Below, piece by piece: positions 10,151-22,009 of a DNA stretch of 64,000 nt. This DNA comes from Cristatella mucedo (Eukaryota; Bryozoa; Phylactolaemata; Cristatellidae). The notes beneath the pieces are model-generated. The model was not told the origin of the DNA. It saw only the letters and a program-made list of their open reading frames with translations, and did no database searches. Where the stretch lies: the NCBI GenBank assembly GCA_009760855.2, contig WPIO01000025.1, positions 4,198,501-4,262,500 of the forward strand. Reading direction: 5' to 3'. A program made the position numbers and the translations under genes. Every line of letters starts with the position of its first letter. Positions within the stretch are counted from its first letter, which is position 1.

Positions 10151-13100
10151 CTAGCGGTCGGCTGAGTCACCGGCGGCCTCGGTCTTGGTCTCGACAGCAG
10201 ACGCAGCTGCACTGCTCACGCTTCCGCCGTCTCGCTGCGTGGCTGCACCTGCGGGCAGGCAGGTGGGTGGGCACGTGACGACACGTCATAGCAGCATGCA
10301 CGTGCGACTCAGGCAGGCAACAAAGGCGAGTGGCAAGCCCGGAGCAGCGGCCTCAGGAAAACGTCGGCTGGCGGGCGGGCGACCTTACTTGGCGACACCA
10401 CGGCAAGCTTCTCGCCTTTAGACGGAGTGGGCGACTGCTGCGCCGAGGAGCCGACGGCGGCAGCGCTGCGAGCAAGTGACGACAGCGCTTGAGCACCGCT
10501 GCGCGCCTCCTCGCCGCTGCTGCTGGCCGCCGACTTGCTGGTGCCGTCGTCTCCGGCAGCTCCGCCGTCCACTCGCGGCCGCTTGGCCGGCACTGCGCCT
10601 GCACTGTTGCGGTGGCTCTCCGCGTTGCGGCGGCCACCGCCGCCGCCGCCTTCGCCCTCGTCCTCGCTGTCTGAGAACTCCTCGTCGCACGTGATGCGCT
10701 TGTCGCTCGCTCGAACTAAAGAACGAGGATTACAGCTTGGATCCCGGCGGAAGTTGAATGGAACAACAGCGAGGCAGAGCGCCGAGAAGAAGCAGAGTTA
10801 AGGGCCGAGTCGCAAAGGGGGGCACAAAAGCACAAATTCGGCTGGGTGGTGCTGCTGCTGCTGCTGGTGGGGGAAGGGATCTTGGTCACAGCCCGCTGGA
10901 CATTAGAGCCCGGTCGGCCAGTCAGGGCCCGGTTGTCTAGTGGCACAATGCAGGCTTCGAACACAGGATGCCAGCGGCCAAGGCATCACCGGCTATTTTG
11001 CCGGCTACTGCCCTGCTTGCTGCCGTCCATTTGTAAAAAAAAAAAAGGACACATCACATACATGGATGCGCTTTAAGGGCTGGATCGTTAGCATTTTTAA
11101 ATGTAATCAGTGCTCGGAAATGGACCCTAAATGGGAGGACTCTAATAATAATAATAATAATAAATTTGATAAAGCACCCTCAAAGAACTCAAGTCTCTTT
11201 CTAGCGCTTTACATTTGCTGCAAAGGAAGCACAAATGGTTAGTGGTAGCATGCTCAATGACAACAAACATAACATGGTTAGGGGTGACATGCACAGGGTC
11301 AGCATGCAAATATGGTTAGTGGCAGCATGCACAGTGTCAGCATGCATAAGCACATAAAGGTCGAATCGCAGGGACCCACTAAATGCTGGTACAAATAGAT
11401 GCGGTTTTAGCTTCTTTTTAAATGCGGTCAAGTCAGGGGATGTTACCAAGGTGATTATAACTTTTAATGGTCGCAGCCGATGCTGGCACCGTGCCTCCTG
11501 AAAACATGCTGGTGCTGCTTAGCTAAGATGGCTAAGGCCGTCAAACAAAGGTGACCACGTATGCAGTAAGTCGTTTTCCTTTGATCGCATTACCATTAAA
11601 CATGACACACCCAGTGCATGTGTTGTGCAGTGTACACGGCCCATGTCTCAGGGTACAGCACGGCCACTTACTCGAAATTCTCTGATCAGGGGGATTGGCT
11701 TTGTCTTCGTCTTCATCGTCTTCGTCATTGATGGCGTCTTCCGGCACGTTCTGCATGGGAACACTGGGAGCGTGTGGAAGCATGCGCAGATTCTCGTAAA
11801 GACGGCACCTGAAAGTAACATTGCATTTCAACTTTAGCATACAGACGAGAACTGGTGATCCGGTAAATAATGGGCAGTCAAAAGTTTACTAGCTTTCCGA
11901 CGGCTTACTTGATCTTATCCAAGTACTCGGGTGTGTTCTGATTGCCCATATTGGATGGGCTAATGTGCAGCTTAAAATCTGGCCCGTAGTACTCGAAGTA
12001 GTCATTGTAGGGCAGCTCTAAAAAGAAAAAAATGCAAGACGTGCACAATTTTTCCTAGTTGGTGTGCACATTTTCGCGTGGGAGCTGCTGAATCGAGGCA
12101 TGGCTAAATCCATAAGCTCAGCCAGCACTGTACCGTTGGCGATATCTGAGCCGAGTGCAATAGACGTCTCGTAGGTCCAACACCGAGCCACGTTGCGTAT
12201 GGTGTAGCCTCCGCCGCCCAGCAACAGCAGCGGAAGGTTAAATTTCTTGATGAAATCGACGCAACGACCGTGGCCCTTGAGTGTGAGATTAAAGCAGCCG
12301 AGGCGGTCGCCGGACAGGGAGTCAGCTCCACATTGCAGCACGATGGCATTCGGTTGGTACATCTCTATGACTTTAGATACAACCTGCAAACCAACGTTGG
12401 CCATACTTTGTGCTGCACGTGCTCGAGCGAAGAGCAGCAGACCGCACTGAGCAGAAGCAACGCGCGCCCGAGGGCAGGCAGGCGGGCAGGCAGTGGTGCG
12501 TAGAGCAATGCTGCAGTGCATCAGGGACAGCGGATCTTGCTCACCGGCTGAAAGATTTGCTCATACGAGTCATCGTCGATACCATCTCGAAGAGGGAAGT
12601 TAACTGCATAGTACTTGCCCTTGCCAGCTCCGATGTCCTAAAATATAGTCCAAACTTGCTGGGGCACATTTTGCAAGGACAGTGCCACCATTACCTACAG
12701 GGGCCCACACAGCACACAACGGGCAAGTGATCACTCAAGCAGCAAGTTCTGCCTTGCCCCGCCATGAAATGACCGAACCACACTATACCGCTTCTTACTC
12801 GGAGATCTCCTGTGCCAGGGAAGTATTCACCATACTTGTGGAATGACACGGTCATGACTCGATCGGTGGTGTAGAATGCTTCCTCTACACCATCTCCGTG
12901 ATGAATATCGATGTCGATGTAAAGAACCCGCTGGTGGTACCTGCAAAGGGGGCAGTCGCTGTGACACTGAACAAAATGACACATCAATGACACATGCACA
13001 ATGACACCGACCGTGCGCCGTGAGACAAAGTCTATACCCCATTTCAAGGACTGCCTCTCATCGCTCGCCCCTCAGTCTTCACACGAGCCAGGAAGCCGAC

Positions 13101-13671
13101 GCAACCAGCCTCAAAGCATTTGTCCGAGCAAGACAACATAAACACAAGTCGAACGGCCCGAAATGGGCAACAGCGTGAAGATTCGGCTGATGAATAAAAC
13201 TTCGGAGACAACTAGGCACTCACTTTAAGAGCTCCAGGATGGCAAGCACAATGTCGTTAACATAGCAGAAGCCCGATGCCTCCGACTTCTTGGCGTGGTG
13301 CAAGCCGCCGGCCCAGTTGACAGCAATGTCCGTGGTGGCTTTGTTCAGCTTGACAGCGCCGGCAATAGAGCCACCGGTGGAAAGCTGGCAGAACTCGTAC
13401 ATGCCATCAAAGACGGGGCAGTCCTCACCGACGTTAACTAAAACATTCACAAAAATACCAGCCGGAAATGAAACCACCGACGGTGCCCAAATGCATACAT
13501 TTTGCTGAATCCCGTGGACCGCCTAGCATTTGCTGATTCCTTGGTGAAAAGAAGGTAATTATCAATGACACAGCCTCCGAGATCAACAATTTATCACATG
13601 GCTCACAGACCGTCTTATTCTATCTCCTTCTGTGCACACACACCACACACGCACACGCGCACACGCACGCA

Positions 13672-13711
<40 letters not shown>

Positions 13712-16700
13712 TCAGGCCGGCCGCACCACGAACCGGTTCTGCTACAGACACGAAAATCGCAGCAAGGCCGGCAGCCCAAGAGCTGGCAAGACGTCGAGCA
13801 AGCGACCGTTACAGTGTGCTCTAGACAGCCCGCTTCGAGATGCCTTGCAGGACTAGCCACCAAACCAGATCGTCAAGCCAAATACCAGCATCGATACAAA
13901 GCTTCCTGCATAGAATCCTATAAGATTAGGAATGAGTGTCACGTATCGACGATTCGACTTTGTTCGAATCGGTTCGATTGCTTTCTCAATAGTCACAGTA
14001 CCAATAAGATAACCACTTGGCAGCAAAAAGACCGCTGGGCTGAGGTTGTCCGATCTCAATGATTTCAAAGGCTGGACCAACAGGACCGGTCCATTTCAAG
14101 TTAGTAAATCAAATTCGTTGGCATCCATGCCAAACGATGCGCGTCCTTTCAGGGGATCACTGAAGAAATTTGTGCAAGAAGGATTCAAGCAAGGACAAGA
14201 TTTTACCGAGCCAAGCATTGGGGAAAAGCCTGCTTGCTACCTTTGAGATTTACCACCGATCACCACTCTTCGGTGACTCAAAGCCGTCGCTGACTCAGCA
14301 AACTACCGGCCCATCCAACCGATAAAATCGGCGCTGCCATCCGGTGGGTCGGCATGCTAGGCATCCATTGTAAGCTAATAGCACAAAGTTAGAAAGTTTG
14401 AGCAAACCTATCTGCCAAAGGACAGCAGAAGCACATCACCCACCGATACTGGCACTTTACTTTTGCTAAACTGCTTCTAACCACATTTGCATCCTGACCC
14501 TGTGCATGTCACCCCTAACCATGTTATTCATTGTTTGTTGTTCAAGCATGATTTTACTTACCATTCAATTGCATTTCCCTTTGCAGCAAATGTAAAGCGC
14601 CTAGAAAGAGATTAAGTTCTCTGAGGGCGCTTTATCAAGTACATTATTATTATTATATTATTATTCTACTAAGAAAGCAGCAACCGGATGCTGGCAACTA
14701 GTCTTGGTCTGAGAGATGTACACAATGAAGTGCAACTGCACATAATCCATCAACGTATAGACAGAACGAAGTATCATGCTGCGGACACCTACATTTTTGC
14801 ATTGGCTTGCTGTACTCAGTCATGTTATCTGGACGAATGCACTTCAAGAATTTAATGTAGTCATCACTATGAAACCGTGTCATTTCTTCAGCCGTGGCCT
14901 TGTGAGGTCTCTAAAATAGACAAACGAGCCCCAAATGTGATGTGGAGTGCACAATGACTTATTACAAAAAATCATAGGACTAAGAATTAGCCAGAAGCAC
15001 GGTAGTCAGAGCAAAGACCAAGCTATGATGGCATGCACATTATCAAGCTTATGCAAACATGCATAGGCATAGAAGTATCGAGCTTAGGTCGCCGTGCAAA
15101 AACCTACAAGAAGACACTTGGTGTCACCGATTGGTGGCTTGTAACATGCACTGAATCATACAAAGGTGAGTAAGCAAAGCCCACATTAACAAAAATAAGA
15201 TAAGTTTGCATGGACTTGGGGGAAAGCTGAGCTAAACAGGTGCGTCTTTAGCTGAGACTCTAGTGATGTTAATTCAATGCAGGTGGTGACAGAAACCGGA
15301 AGCAAGCTCTAGACTTGCAGTGCACACAAACTGAAGACCCGATCACAAAACGATTTCAATTTAGCGGAAGGAGAAATTCCCTCGACGACGACTGCTACAG
15401 AAATTAAACCGTGCACATTAAAGCAGCATCACATGTCAGCCTAGAAGAGCATGGAAGAGCATGGAATATGCCCGCTGCTCGGCGAGCAAGTACTTCACTC
15501 ACGTATATTTCCATTTTCCTGTAGAGACCGTAGTTCAAGAGCAAATTGTGAGTCATTCTTATCCTGTGCGGCTTCATCGGATGACCCTGTCCATAGTAGT
15601 AGTTGCCGATGTCGCCTGCAAGCAGCCGAGAGTTAGCTGCAGGTGAAGCCACACTGCGGCTAATGATGATGCGCCAATACATTTACGAAAACATCTTTAA
15701 TATCCGTTATTAGGCCAATTGTGCTTATACGTGCTGACACTGTGCATGCTGCCACTAACCACACTTGCATGCTGACCCTGTGCATGTCATCCCTAACCAT
15801 CTTATTCTTGTTTATTGAGCATGCTACCACTAACCATTCGATTGTGCTTCCTTTGCAGCAAATGTAAAGCGCCTAGAAAGTGATTTGAGTTCTCAGAGGG
15901 TGCTTTATCAAGCGTATTATTATTATTACTCCTATTATTATTGTCATCCCCTCCGTTCCAGCCCCGACTTCCTGAGGGGATATATGCTAGGGGATATACT
16001 AGTCATGCTGCCCACGCATTCGGCACACAAATTATTATCAACACAGCTACAGAAAATATCAGGTGGTCAAGAATCGACACGTTCATGCACCGATCGCTAA
16101 AAGAGGGTCAGTCGATGACCATGTGGAAGGCATGCCTTCGGTCGATGCGAAGTGGCACCGCGAACTGCAGTGGCGTCCTTCGCTAGGCCTGGTGGATCAA
16201 GGGGCGCCAGGCTGAGCACGTGAGTTCACTCACTGCAGCATCTCGAAAATCGATCGGCCAACCGCGAAACACGAGCTAGCAACACGCGCTAGAAACGGAG
16301 ACGCTAGTAATGGAGAGACGGGTGCTCGCCGAGAGGCAGCATTTCGCGGGCGCCGGGCCCGCAGAAGTTTCTAATTAAAAGAGATCTCGACGGTAACACT
16401 CCGTCGCGCGTGCGCGAAATGATAATCGAGTCGCGAAATCAAGTCCGCCTCGCCCTCCCAGCCGGAAGCCTCGAGAGATGCGACAGTGACAACAAAAAAC
16501 TTTACTGCCCGTAACTACGTGAAGGCCAGCGGTTATAAACCGTTTCAGAGCAGCTGCGCTCAGTAGCCGTAGCGGAAGTTCGAAAACTGGCGCGCGCGGC
16601 GAGACCCGTACGCCGGTGATGTACACCGCGAAAGAGGCACCCCATAAAGGCCGAGAACAATGGGATCGAGGGTGGGGGATCTATGGAGATACGCTGAGTG

Positions 16701-17181
16701 CACGTTGAAAATGAATCGGCAGCTGTACAGCATTATTAAGGTCGTGAAAAAATGTCTTCTCACAAGCTCGGGGTTCATAGCTCTGGTGTTTCAACGACCA
16801 CCATACCACGGATCAAAGCAACGGCCGGCTACCAGCGACCGGCGCGGTGGATGGCGGCGTACGAAAGAAGCTTGACCGGCGACTAAAGAAACCAGAAAAC
16901 CGCACCACTTCCCCCATCCGTTACGCTAAAAGCCGTGCAATCAAGCCAGACGGATATTTCGTCTGGCTTGATTGCGGCGCAGGAGCAAGATACGCGCTAG
17001 GTACAGGTGCACTGCTCGCGCAGCTACAGCGAGCATAAGATTTTGCGATACACTCGTCGTTAGTTACAATCTATGCATAGCTCTCTGCCTTCCACTTACC
17101 GTCATAGTAGTAGCACACTTTCTTTCTACTGTGAGGTCCGACGGGAGCAGGTTGCACGGACACAGCCACGGACGAAGCCAT
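10151..17181 (-). CDS. HDAC1: Class I histone deacetylase (HDAC1/2, Rpd3 type), complete, 11 exons, 560 aa
   Basis: This is the zinc-dependent catalytic subunit that removes acetyl groups from histone tails in Sin3-, NuRD- and CoREST-type complexes. Minus-strand exons: 17181-17100, 15615-15503, 14910-14793, 13437-13224, 12940-12799, 12637-12545, 12383-12134, 12017-11909, 11808-11672, 10715-10389, 10248-10151 (1683 nt). All junctions are GT-AG with consistent phases. The N-terminus reads [10 protein letters not shown]. With an 11-residue offset from human HDAC1, the catalytic His pair falls at 151-152 ([19 protein letters not shown]), zinc ligands at D185 and H187 ([15 protein letters not shown]) and about D275, and the catalytic Tyr at about 314 (GGGGYTIRN). 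The tail begins acidic ([14 protein letters not shown]), has the conserved [19 protein letters not shown], then a Gly run and a KRPR basic patch. The last exon encodes an Ala/Ser-rich end. HDAC1 and HDAC2 arose within vertebrates, so the symbol denotes the common invertebrate gene. Confidence 0.97.
11143..11465 (-). mobile_element. LINE-1fam 3' end
   Basis: Starts with (TAA)n on the plus strand, then the hairpin tail in reverse, then the CATGCACAGGGTCAGCATGC segment shared by all copies. A short stretch of ORF2 C-terminus is included. It lies in the deacetylase intron between exons 9 and 10. Confidence 0.85.
13634..13708. repeat. (CA)n microsatellite with CG interruptions
   Basis: A run of CA dinucleotides with several CG interruptions in the first half, in the deacetylase intron between exons 3 and 4. 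Confidence 0.9.
14450..14668 (+). mobile_element. LINE-1fam 3' end
   Basis: Contains CCACATTTGCATCCTGACCC, then CATGTCACCCCTAACCATGT, then GCAGCAAATGTAAAGCGCCT and the (TTA)n end. Only the 3' UTR is present. Located in the deacetylase intron between exons 3 and 4. Confidence 0.88.
14985..15400 (-). mobile_element. Degenerate LINE-like 3' region (shared with 34.7-35.3 kb)
   Basis: The interval around 15170-15340 is similar in order and sequence to 34960-35180: GGTGACAGAAACCGGAAGCA here against GGTGACAGAAGCCGGAAGCA there. Both copies read on the minus strand like an old relative of the LINE-1fam 3' ORF region. It lies in the deacetylase intron between exons 2 and 3. Confidence 0.5.
15716..15945 (+). 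mobile_element. LINE-1fam 3' end
   Basis: Begins near GTGCTTATACGTGCTGACAC, carries the 3' UTR and hairpin tail AAGCGCCTAGAAAGTGATTT, and ends in (TTA)n. Located in deacetylase intron 1. Confidence 0.88.
16937..16975. repeat. Perfect 16-bp inverted repeat with 7-nt loop
   Basis: The arm GCAATCAAGCCAGACG (16937-16952) is followed by GATATTT and then the exact reverse complement (16960-16975). It lies in deacetylase intron 1, about 125 bp downstream of the exon 1 donor in transcript sense. It would form a strong hairpin in RNA or a cruciform in DNA. I recognise no known element or RNA. Confidence 0.9.
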
Positions 17182-17787
17182 CTTGAGCTTGAGTGAAGGG
17201 GAGGATAATCTGCTGCGCCCGCCACGGATGTGGCGGCGTAAGAAGCGCCTAGCGAGGACGAATCGGAGTGCGTGGATAAATGCATCGCGGTTTTTAAAAA
17301 CTCGCATCCACCACTTTGTTTCTAATTTTTTTCTGAGTCTGATTACTTATGAAACCCTTTTAGTGCCCTCTCCTACCAACAGTTCCGTTGGACTTCAGTC
17401 GCACTCAATCGCTCGCCGTTCAGCGCGCTGAGTCCCTCAAGCTGTAGCCACGGCAGCTAGAGAGCTGGGTCGGATGTATAAATATCGCGTGGACGTGGGA
17501 AGCGATCCTTCCTCTAGGAAAGCGTGCGAAGCAGCGTGCTATTAAGGCGAACAAGCTCGCCGACCGACCGGTTGACGAACGGAACAGCTTTGGGGCCGGG
17601 GATGGCTCCCCGATATCGGTGGCTGAAGGCCGTCCGCCGAGCCCGCTCATCCGTCACAGCGGCTGCATTTAACGCTCTCGCTCTCGCAGCTCCGCTAGCG
17701 TTTAAGACAGTACAGCCCAGAGATCTAGAGAGTGGTCAAGATTTCCGAACGGGAGGCTCCACGTCGATCTCGTGGGGGTCAGGTACT

Positions 17788-17935
17788 TCGCGCTGGTTCG
17801 GCCCAGCGGCTAAGGTGCTCGCCCCGATCAAGTTCTGGCCGAGGTCGTTGGCTCGAGCCCCGTGGCATATGCAAAGCGCCTGAATGGAGATTAAGTTCTC
17901 TTAGGGCGCTATGCAATTGAATTCTATTTTTCTCT
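17788..17935 (+). mobile_element. SINE1 copy
   Basis: Head GCTGGTTCGGCCCAGCGGCT, B-box-like GGCTCGAGCCCC, tail AAGCGCCTGAATGGAGATTA then AGTTCTCTTAGGGCGCTATG. It lies about 0.6 kb upstream of the deacetylase start codon, in opposite orientation to that gene. Confidence 0.9.
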
Positions 17936-18610
17936 TCTAAATCAGCCCATTAAAGCTCGTTGGCTTTCTAGAAACTTGCCACGTTTACCCTTATTGTAAT
18001 GTAAACTATTCACTTTAGCTATCGGTTTATCTCCGGGGGGAGTTGGAGCAAGCTTTCACTTCAGCTCCTGGCCGAGGACGCGTCACATGTGAGCCTATTT
18101 TAATTTATCCTCGAGAGATTCGCATCCCCTTCGTGGAGAGCATGAGGTGGGCCTCTTTACAGATATGTAAAAGTAGCTGTTTTTTTATTCACTGGTATTC
18201 TCCCCTTCAAAATAACCGCTAGACCGGTTCCGGTCACGCACGCACTCCGATTTCGCGCGCCCGAGGCGCCGCTCCGTCAGCGGACTGACCCAGTCCCGTC
18301 TGAGAGACGAAGTGACAGCTCTCCTCCTCGACTCGAGAAGCGCCTCGAGAGTCTGCGGCGGTTCCGGAAACTCTCCGGCGCCGATATTTCCATATTTGAC
18401 CTTGGATTATTGGATAACCTTGGATATCGCATTTCCCAAGTTGTTAAGCCCGGTAGCTCTTTTCCTGGGTTGCCACGGCCGCACGGTAGGGCTGCAGCGC
18501 TTTCCTGGGTGGGTGGGGGTGTTGTCGGGCTATAGAGCAATAGATATACCGCTCTCATTTGGAAAGCTGGCTGAAGCAGCTGAAGCCGAAGACTCGACGC
18601 CAGCAAATTC

Positions 18611-18690
18611 TAATAATAATAATAATAATAATTCACTTGATAAAGCGCCCTCAGAGAACTTAATCTCTCTCTAGGCGCTTTACATTTCTC
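18611..18690 (-). mobile_element. LINE-1fam 3' stub (tail only)
   Basis: (TAA)n followed by the reversed hairpin tail with TAAAGCGCCCTCAGAGAACT. Only about 80 bp are kept. Confidence 0.85.
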
Positions 18691-20944
18691 TTCAAATCCC
18701 TACGCAAATATCATTGCCCACTTGAAGAGACCGAAGCCTGCCGCTCCAGCACACGCCCGAAAGGGGTTTACATAAAATTGCACCCCAACTCGTAGAGCCC
18801 GGCCGGAGATGTTCGTTTGCTCGACCGGCTCGCTCTCTGATCAGTCGACCAAGACTTTGACGCTTCAGAAACTTTGCAAGCACGCTTCCACTGTTGAAAA
18901 AGCTCCTGCGGACACTGAGCCCGGGCGTGCGCGTCGAATGCGCGTCGCTCCGCTAGCATTCTTTATAGTCCCGTTTTCGAGAAAAAAATGGAAGATTCTC
19001 TTTGCGGAAAAGCCTCTAGTCTGCGCGCCGAAGGCTGAAGCCACCAGACCGAGCCGCTCTCGAATCCAGGCAGCCCTTCCGTGGCAGCCACTTCGCACTT
19101 CGACTTTCGCCGCGGCTTTATTCTATCGCGATTTTTTCAACTGTATTCATTAAATGGTTGATCGAGATGGTGAAAATGATACCGCTCTCGCATGGTTGGC
19201 TTGTGTCGCGTATATACCCCTGTATTACAATTGAAAGTAAAATTACTGTACGTATGGTGACTCAATGGGTGTTATTTCATGTCCAGAGGGCTCTAATAAT
19301 GTGAAAAATCGTATTTAAGGGCTGTGAACAGGTTTTCTACGCTCTAAGAAAATATTTGATTTATAAATAAATAATCTTATTTCGCGGAAATTCATTCGAT
19401 GCGGTAGAGTTTGAGACTGATTAACCGCGATAAACGAAAGACGGCTGCAGTTGTCTAAATCTTTTCTTTTAACCTTGCCGGAAAAAGATACTTTGACCCT
19501 AAAATTCCAAACAAAAACACTTCTATGACTGTTGCGAAGCTGTGTTTAATTTGCGTCTGCGGCGATTCCCGTGATATTTCGCGTTCCCTTATTCGTTACT
19601 GCCATTTCATTATTTCTTACTGCATTAGTAACTTTTCGTCGCAGCTCAGCTCATTGCTACGTTTCTTTGCGCCATTTGCTAGCATCATTGAGCTCAACTG
19701 CTTATTGACATCTTTTAAACCGTACTTGAGTGCTTCATTTGTAGAAAACCCAACTTTACGCGCCGTCTGCTATAGAATTAAAAACCGATGTAGGTACATT
19801 TGAGAGAAGAAACCTACTTTGAAAATGAGAATTACGTTCTTTACCTCAAAATTTTTATTGCGTTTCTAAATGCATAAAAAATCTACCAAAATATGAGCAT
19901 ATATGAATCACATTTTGTGTCGCTAAACGATGCTGAAGTTGTTTTTCTAGTCAAAACAGGGTGCATCTTCCATATGATATTTTATGCTTTTGATAACTAG
20001 AATGACAGAGTAAGGGCCCAGAAATATCTTAAACAAAAATGCATGCAAATTTAAGTTGCTTAACATTATTAGACCCTTGCTGAGCTCAAAATTATCGCTC
20101 TAAGTAAAGATTCAATTTAAGGACTCAGATTTGGAAACCCGTCTCGGAACTGAGCGGGTTTAAAGGCAGAATTTCAAGATTATGTTTCTATGGTTGTCAT
20201 ACCAAGTAGCATGAAAAGCTAGCTCTCAAGATTTGAGAGGAGAGCTCGTGATCTTTGTGGTTTGATTATATGCAGGCCGGTACTTCTCCTCTGCTAAAGC
20301 GCCGGTGAACAGCTGTTGAAAGCATCATTGAGAGAGTCTCCCCTCAGCAGCCTCCGTGCTTTGTAACTCGATCCATATTATCACCACCTTCAAGCACTTA
20401 GTCTATCCTATACAGGAATATTCTTTCCTTAAGAGTGTTTTCCTTCTTAAGTGTTGGCAAATCGTCAGGAAAGTATTGTTATTTTTTCGCATGATATTAC
20501 GTATAAAGGCGTAAGACTTTCAGACTTTTGTTTTCCTTATTCCGATAGTTTCACTCTAATGCACTCGGCGGACATGATAGTCTTTTAATCCGACGAATTC
20601 GGCACATATTTACTTGGCAAAAGTGCCTACAGTGGATTGAAGTCGAACGCCCACGGAGAAGTTCCAATATTTTTGCTCTGACCTAATCGCTACCCGTTAC
20701 TCCCCATTTCAGCTAAGCTCCGAACCGAACCAAATAATTAGAAGGTCGGCACCCAAGCCAACCAAAAGCTTTTTTAATACAAATTTAGGATTTGATTGAA
20801 CTTCTCTCCAGCGTTGCACATGCTTGGTTGCTGTAGGTTTGCGTAGTCAAAGGTGGAGATACACATACAAAGCAGGAAACAGACTCTGTCGGGGCAGTCA
20901 CGAGAAATCTAAAACGGCACTGGCAGATTCAACAGCCTCGTTTG

Positions 20945-21055
20945 TATGGCGATAGAATAGCCTTCATGGCTATTGCCATCGCCTGCAGCTGCAATAAAGG
21001 TTCGCCCAGCACGTGATTCGAATCCACGACCCCTACCACAAGCAGCTATAAGCTC
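20945..21055 (-). mobile_element. Degenerate SINE2 copy
   Basis: On the plus strand the order is AGCCTTCATGGCTATTGCCA, then TGCAATAAAGGTTCGCCCAG, then a B box reading GATTCGAATCC. This is the SINE2 layout in reverse with many substitutions, so it is an old copy. Confidence 0.7.
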
Positions 21056-22009
21056 TTACTTTTTAGAACCTACATATAACTAGAAGAAAGGCTGAGGTGA
21101 AGCCATTGTTCCTGGGTGATTTACAAGAATTAGTAGTGAGCCCGAACCAGCATTAACTAGGTAAGCTCATACGTTTGCCTACAATGGTCACACGCGAGCT
21201 CAAGTGCACATCGAGATGAATGTATCAGTGTACCTTAGCCAAAGTAAGCTTGTGACAGATACTAGATGGAAAATCAAAAGGGATTTACAAGGCCCTCCCT
21301 TCGGAAAAAATCAGCACAGTTTAACAGCAAGATTGATGCAGGCTAATTTCTTAAATATCTACTAATTTAAGTGAGACCGTCCGGCCTGTCAGGTGGCAAT
21401 ATAGTGACCAGTGCTTACGGGAGTGACCGTGTAATAGACGTCTATGACTTAGCAAAGTGAGTTCACAAGCAGTGAGCTCTAGTAACATAGTGAATAGCTA
21501 AGGCCCTACTACGGGGAGTCATTAACAGAATGTTGATAAACTGACACTATTTCATAAGCAAACAGCAGAGCAATAATCACTCCGCCCGATAATCCGGTGT
21601 ATGAAATCATAAACTGACACAAGTGAAATAAGTTTCTTTGAAACTACAAGTAATACACGGCTAAGGTCCGCGTGATAGGTTCTAAATCTTACACGAGAGC
21701 AGCAAGCTGTCAAGCTTCACTCAGCAAACACTAGCATATGATGAACCTGTAACAAAGACAGTAGAGTCGTAAACCGATAGATGCACACGTCCTATGTATC
21801 TATACAGTGGACTTGTGAGTGCAGTGGCGATTAATTTTTTGCAAAGGAATGCACTGCAAAGGCATGTTTAAGCCGGGTAGCCCTGTATAGGCCGGTCTTC
21901 AGAAAGGTCACAGCCAGGTGCCTACGGCATCGAACGGTGTGGCCATGCGGTCTACAAGGTTTTAAAGACAGTAAGTCGACCTGAGCCGAAACGAACTAAC
22001 GTGTAGAGG

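Larger units (their letters stand above)
17182..22009. other. Intergenic region between the deacetylase and CECR2
   Basis: This combines the deacetylase 5' flank with the CECR2 3' flank. Transposon copies are SINE1 at 17788-17935, a LINE-1fam stub at 18611-18690 and a worn SINE2 at 20945-21055. A 114-codon plus-strand frame from 18809 has no recognisable domain. The stretch 19.2-20.9 kb is AT-rich with nothing I can identify. No CECR2 poly(A) signal could be assigned with confidence. Confidence 0.6.

Noticed and set aside
18809-19153. 114-codon plus-strand frame in the gap after the deacetylase
   Set aside because: No recognisable motif, repeat or splice partner; could be chance.
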